This document shows positions 63,787 to 64,000 of a stretch of DNA of 64,000 bases, in pieces. This DNA comes from Tranzscheliella williamsii (taxonomy: Eukaryota > Basidiomycota > Ustilaginomycetes > Ustilaginales > Ustilaginaceae). Within the stretch, counting starts at the first letter, position 1, and every line of letters begins with the position of its first letter. Below the pieces are notes generated by a model. That model worked only from the letters and a program-made list of their open reading frames with translations. It ran no database searches and was not told the origin of the DNA. A program made the position numbers and the translations under genes. The stretch covers positions 124,001-188,000 of the forward strand of contig JALBYF010000009.1 in the NCBI GenBank assembly GCA_023212725.1. Reading direction: 5' to 3'.

Positions 63787-64000
63787 ATGGGACCTGGCGG
63801 GGAGGGGGGGATGGAGCATGGGGGGCATGGCGGGATGGATATGGGGTGCGCGATGTCGATGGTGTGGAACTGGGAGACGAGGGGGATGTGTATCCTGACG
63901 TCGTCGTGGCGGGTGACGTCGGCCCTGTCGCTGTGGGTGTCGCTGGGGGTGATTGTGTTGGTGGGGGTGTTCTACGAGTGGCTGCGGCTGTATATCCGAC
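63787..64000 (+). CDS. Ctr-family copper transporter, N-terminal part
   Basis: The frame opens at the ATG at 63787 and runs off the window after 71 codons. The N-terminus is Met/His/Gly-rich (MEHGGHGGMDMGCAMSM), the extracellular copper-gathering motif of Ctr proteins. Then WNWETRGMCILTSSWRVTSA matches the conserved entry to the first membrane segment, which follows as LSLWVSLGVIVLVGVFYEWLR. Ctr proteins are trimeric Cu(I) importers of the plasma or vacuole membrane with three membrane helices; the other two, with the MxxxM motif, lie beyond the window. The short N-terminus leans to a Ctr2/Ctr3-like form. Confidence 0.85.
   Translation, partial: MGPGGEGGMEHGGHGGMDMGCAMSMVWNWETRGMCILTSSWRVTSALSLWVSLGVIVLVGVFYEWLRLYIR

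Overview
This window looks like nuclear DNA of a basidiomycete fungus, most likely a smut or smut-like yeast (Ustilaginaceae); that placement is an inference from gene content and style, not from a search. Genes lie on both strands and many have long uninterrupted reading frames (the TOR kinase is one 7.1 kb exon). Introns are few and mostly 60-120 nt, with GTAAGT-like donors, CTGAC/CTAAC-like branch sites and CAG or TAG acceptors. All recognised products are eukaryotic. There is no rRNA gene, no convincing tRNA, no CRISPR array and no recognisable transposon. Several open frames begin at non-ATG codons, so I moved starts to the first sensible ATG and spliced the exons by hand.

Layout. 0-9 kb: 3' end of GFA1 (+), then branched-chain E2 acyltransferase, the CHL1 Fe-S helicase and a triose-phosphate-type transporter (all -). 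9-14 kb: a cyclin K-like gene and a J-domain protein (-), then a cyclin L-like gene (+). 14-18 kb: a small mitochondrial membrane protein and TFIIF-alpha (-). 18.8-27 kb: a very long thymidylate kinase (+), an Mpv17/SYM1 protein (-) and an RBM25/Snu71-type splicing factor (-). 27-34 kb: SEC24 with an N-terminal WW domain (+), CKS1 in four exons (+) and a PrxQ/BCP-like peroxiredoxin with a 600-residue tail (-). 34-40 kb: gene-poor DNA holding one small secreted double-psi beta-barrel protein (-). 40-55 kb: a Sel1-repeat chitin-synthase-regulator-like protein (+), LSM8 (-), dihydroorotate dehydrogenase (+) and TOR (+). 55-64 kb: septin CDC10 (-), an unresolved small spliced gene (+), SCAMP (-), an RSC4-like tandem bromodomain protein (+), and the first 71 codons of a Ctr copper transporter (+) cut by the window edge.

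Functionally this is mainly a housekeeping region: transcription and splicing (TFIIF, two CDK cyclins, RBM25, LSM8, RSC4-like), cell cycle and growth (CKS1, CHL1, CDC10, TOR), secretion and wall (SEC24, SCAMP, Sel1 protein, GFA1) and nucleotide metabolism (dTMP kinase, DHODH). I found no multigene novel system. The oddest items are unusual fusions or extensions (dTMP kinase, SEC24-WW, peroxiredoxin with tail, DHODH tail), a replaced catalytic Asp in the E2 enzyme, C-homopolymer introns, and a small unrecognised gene near 57 kb.
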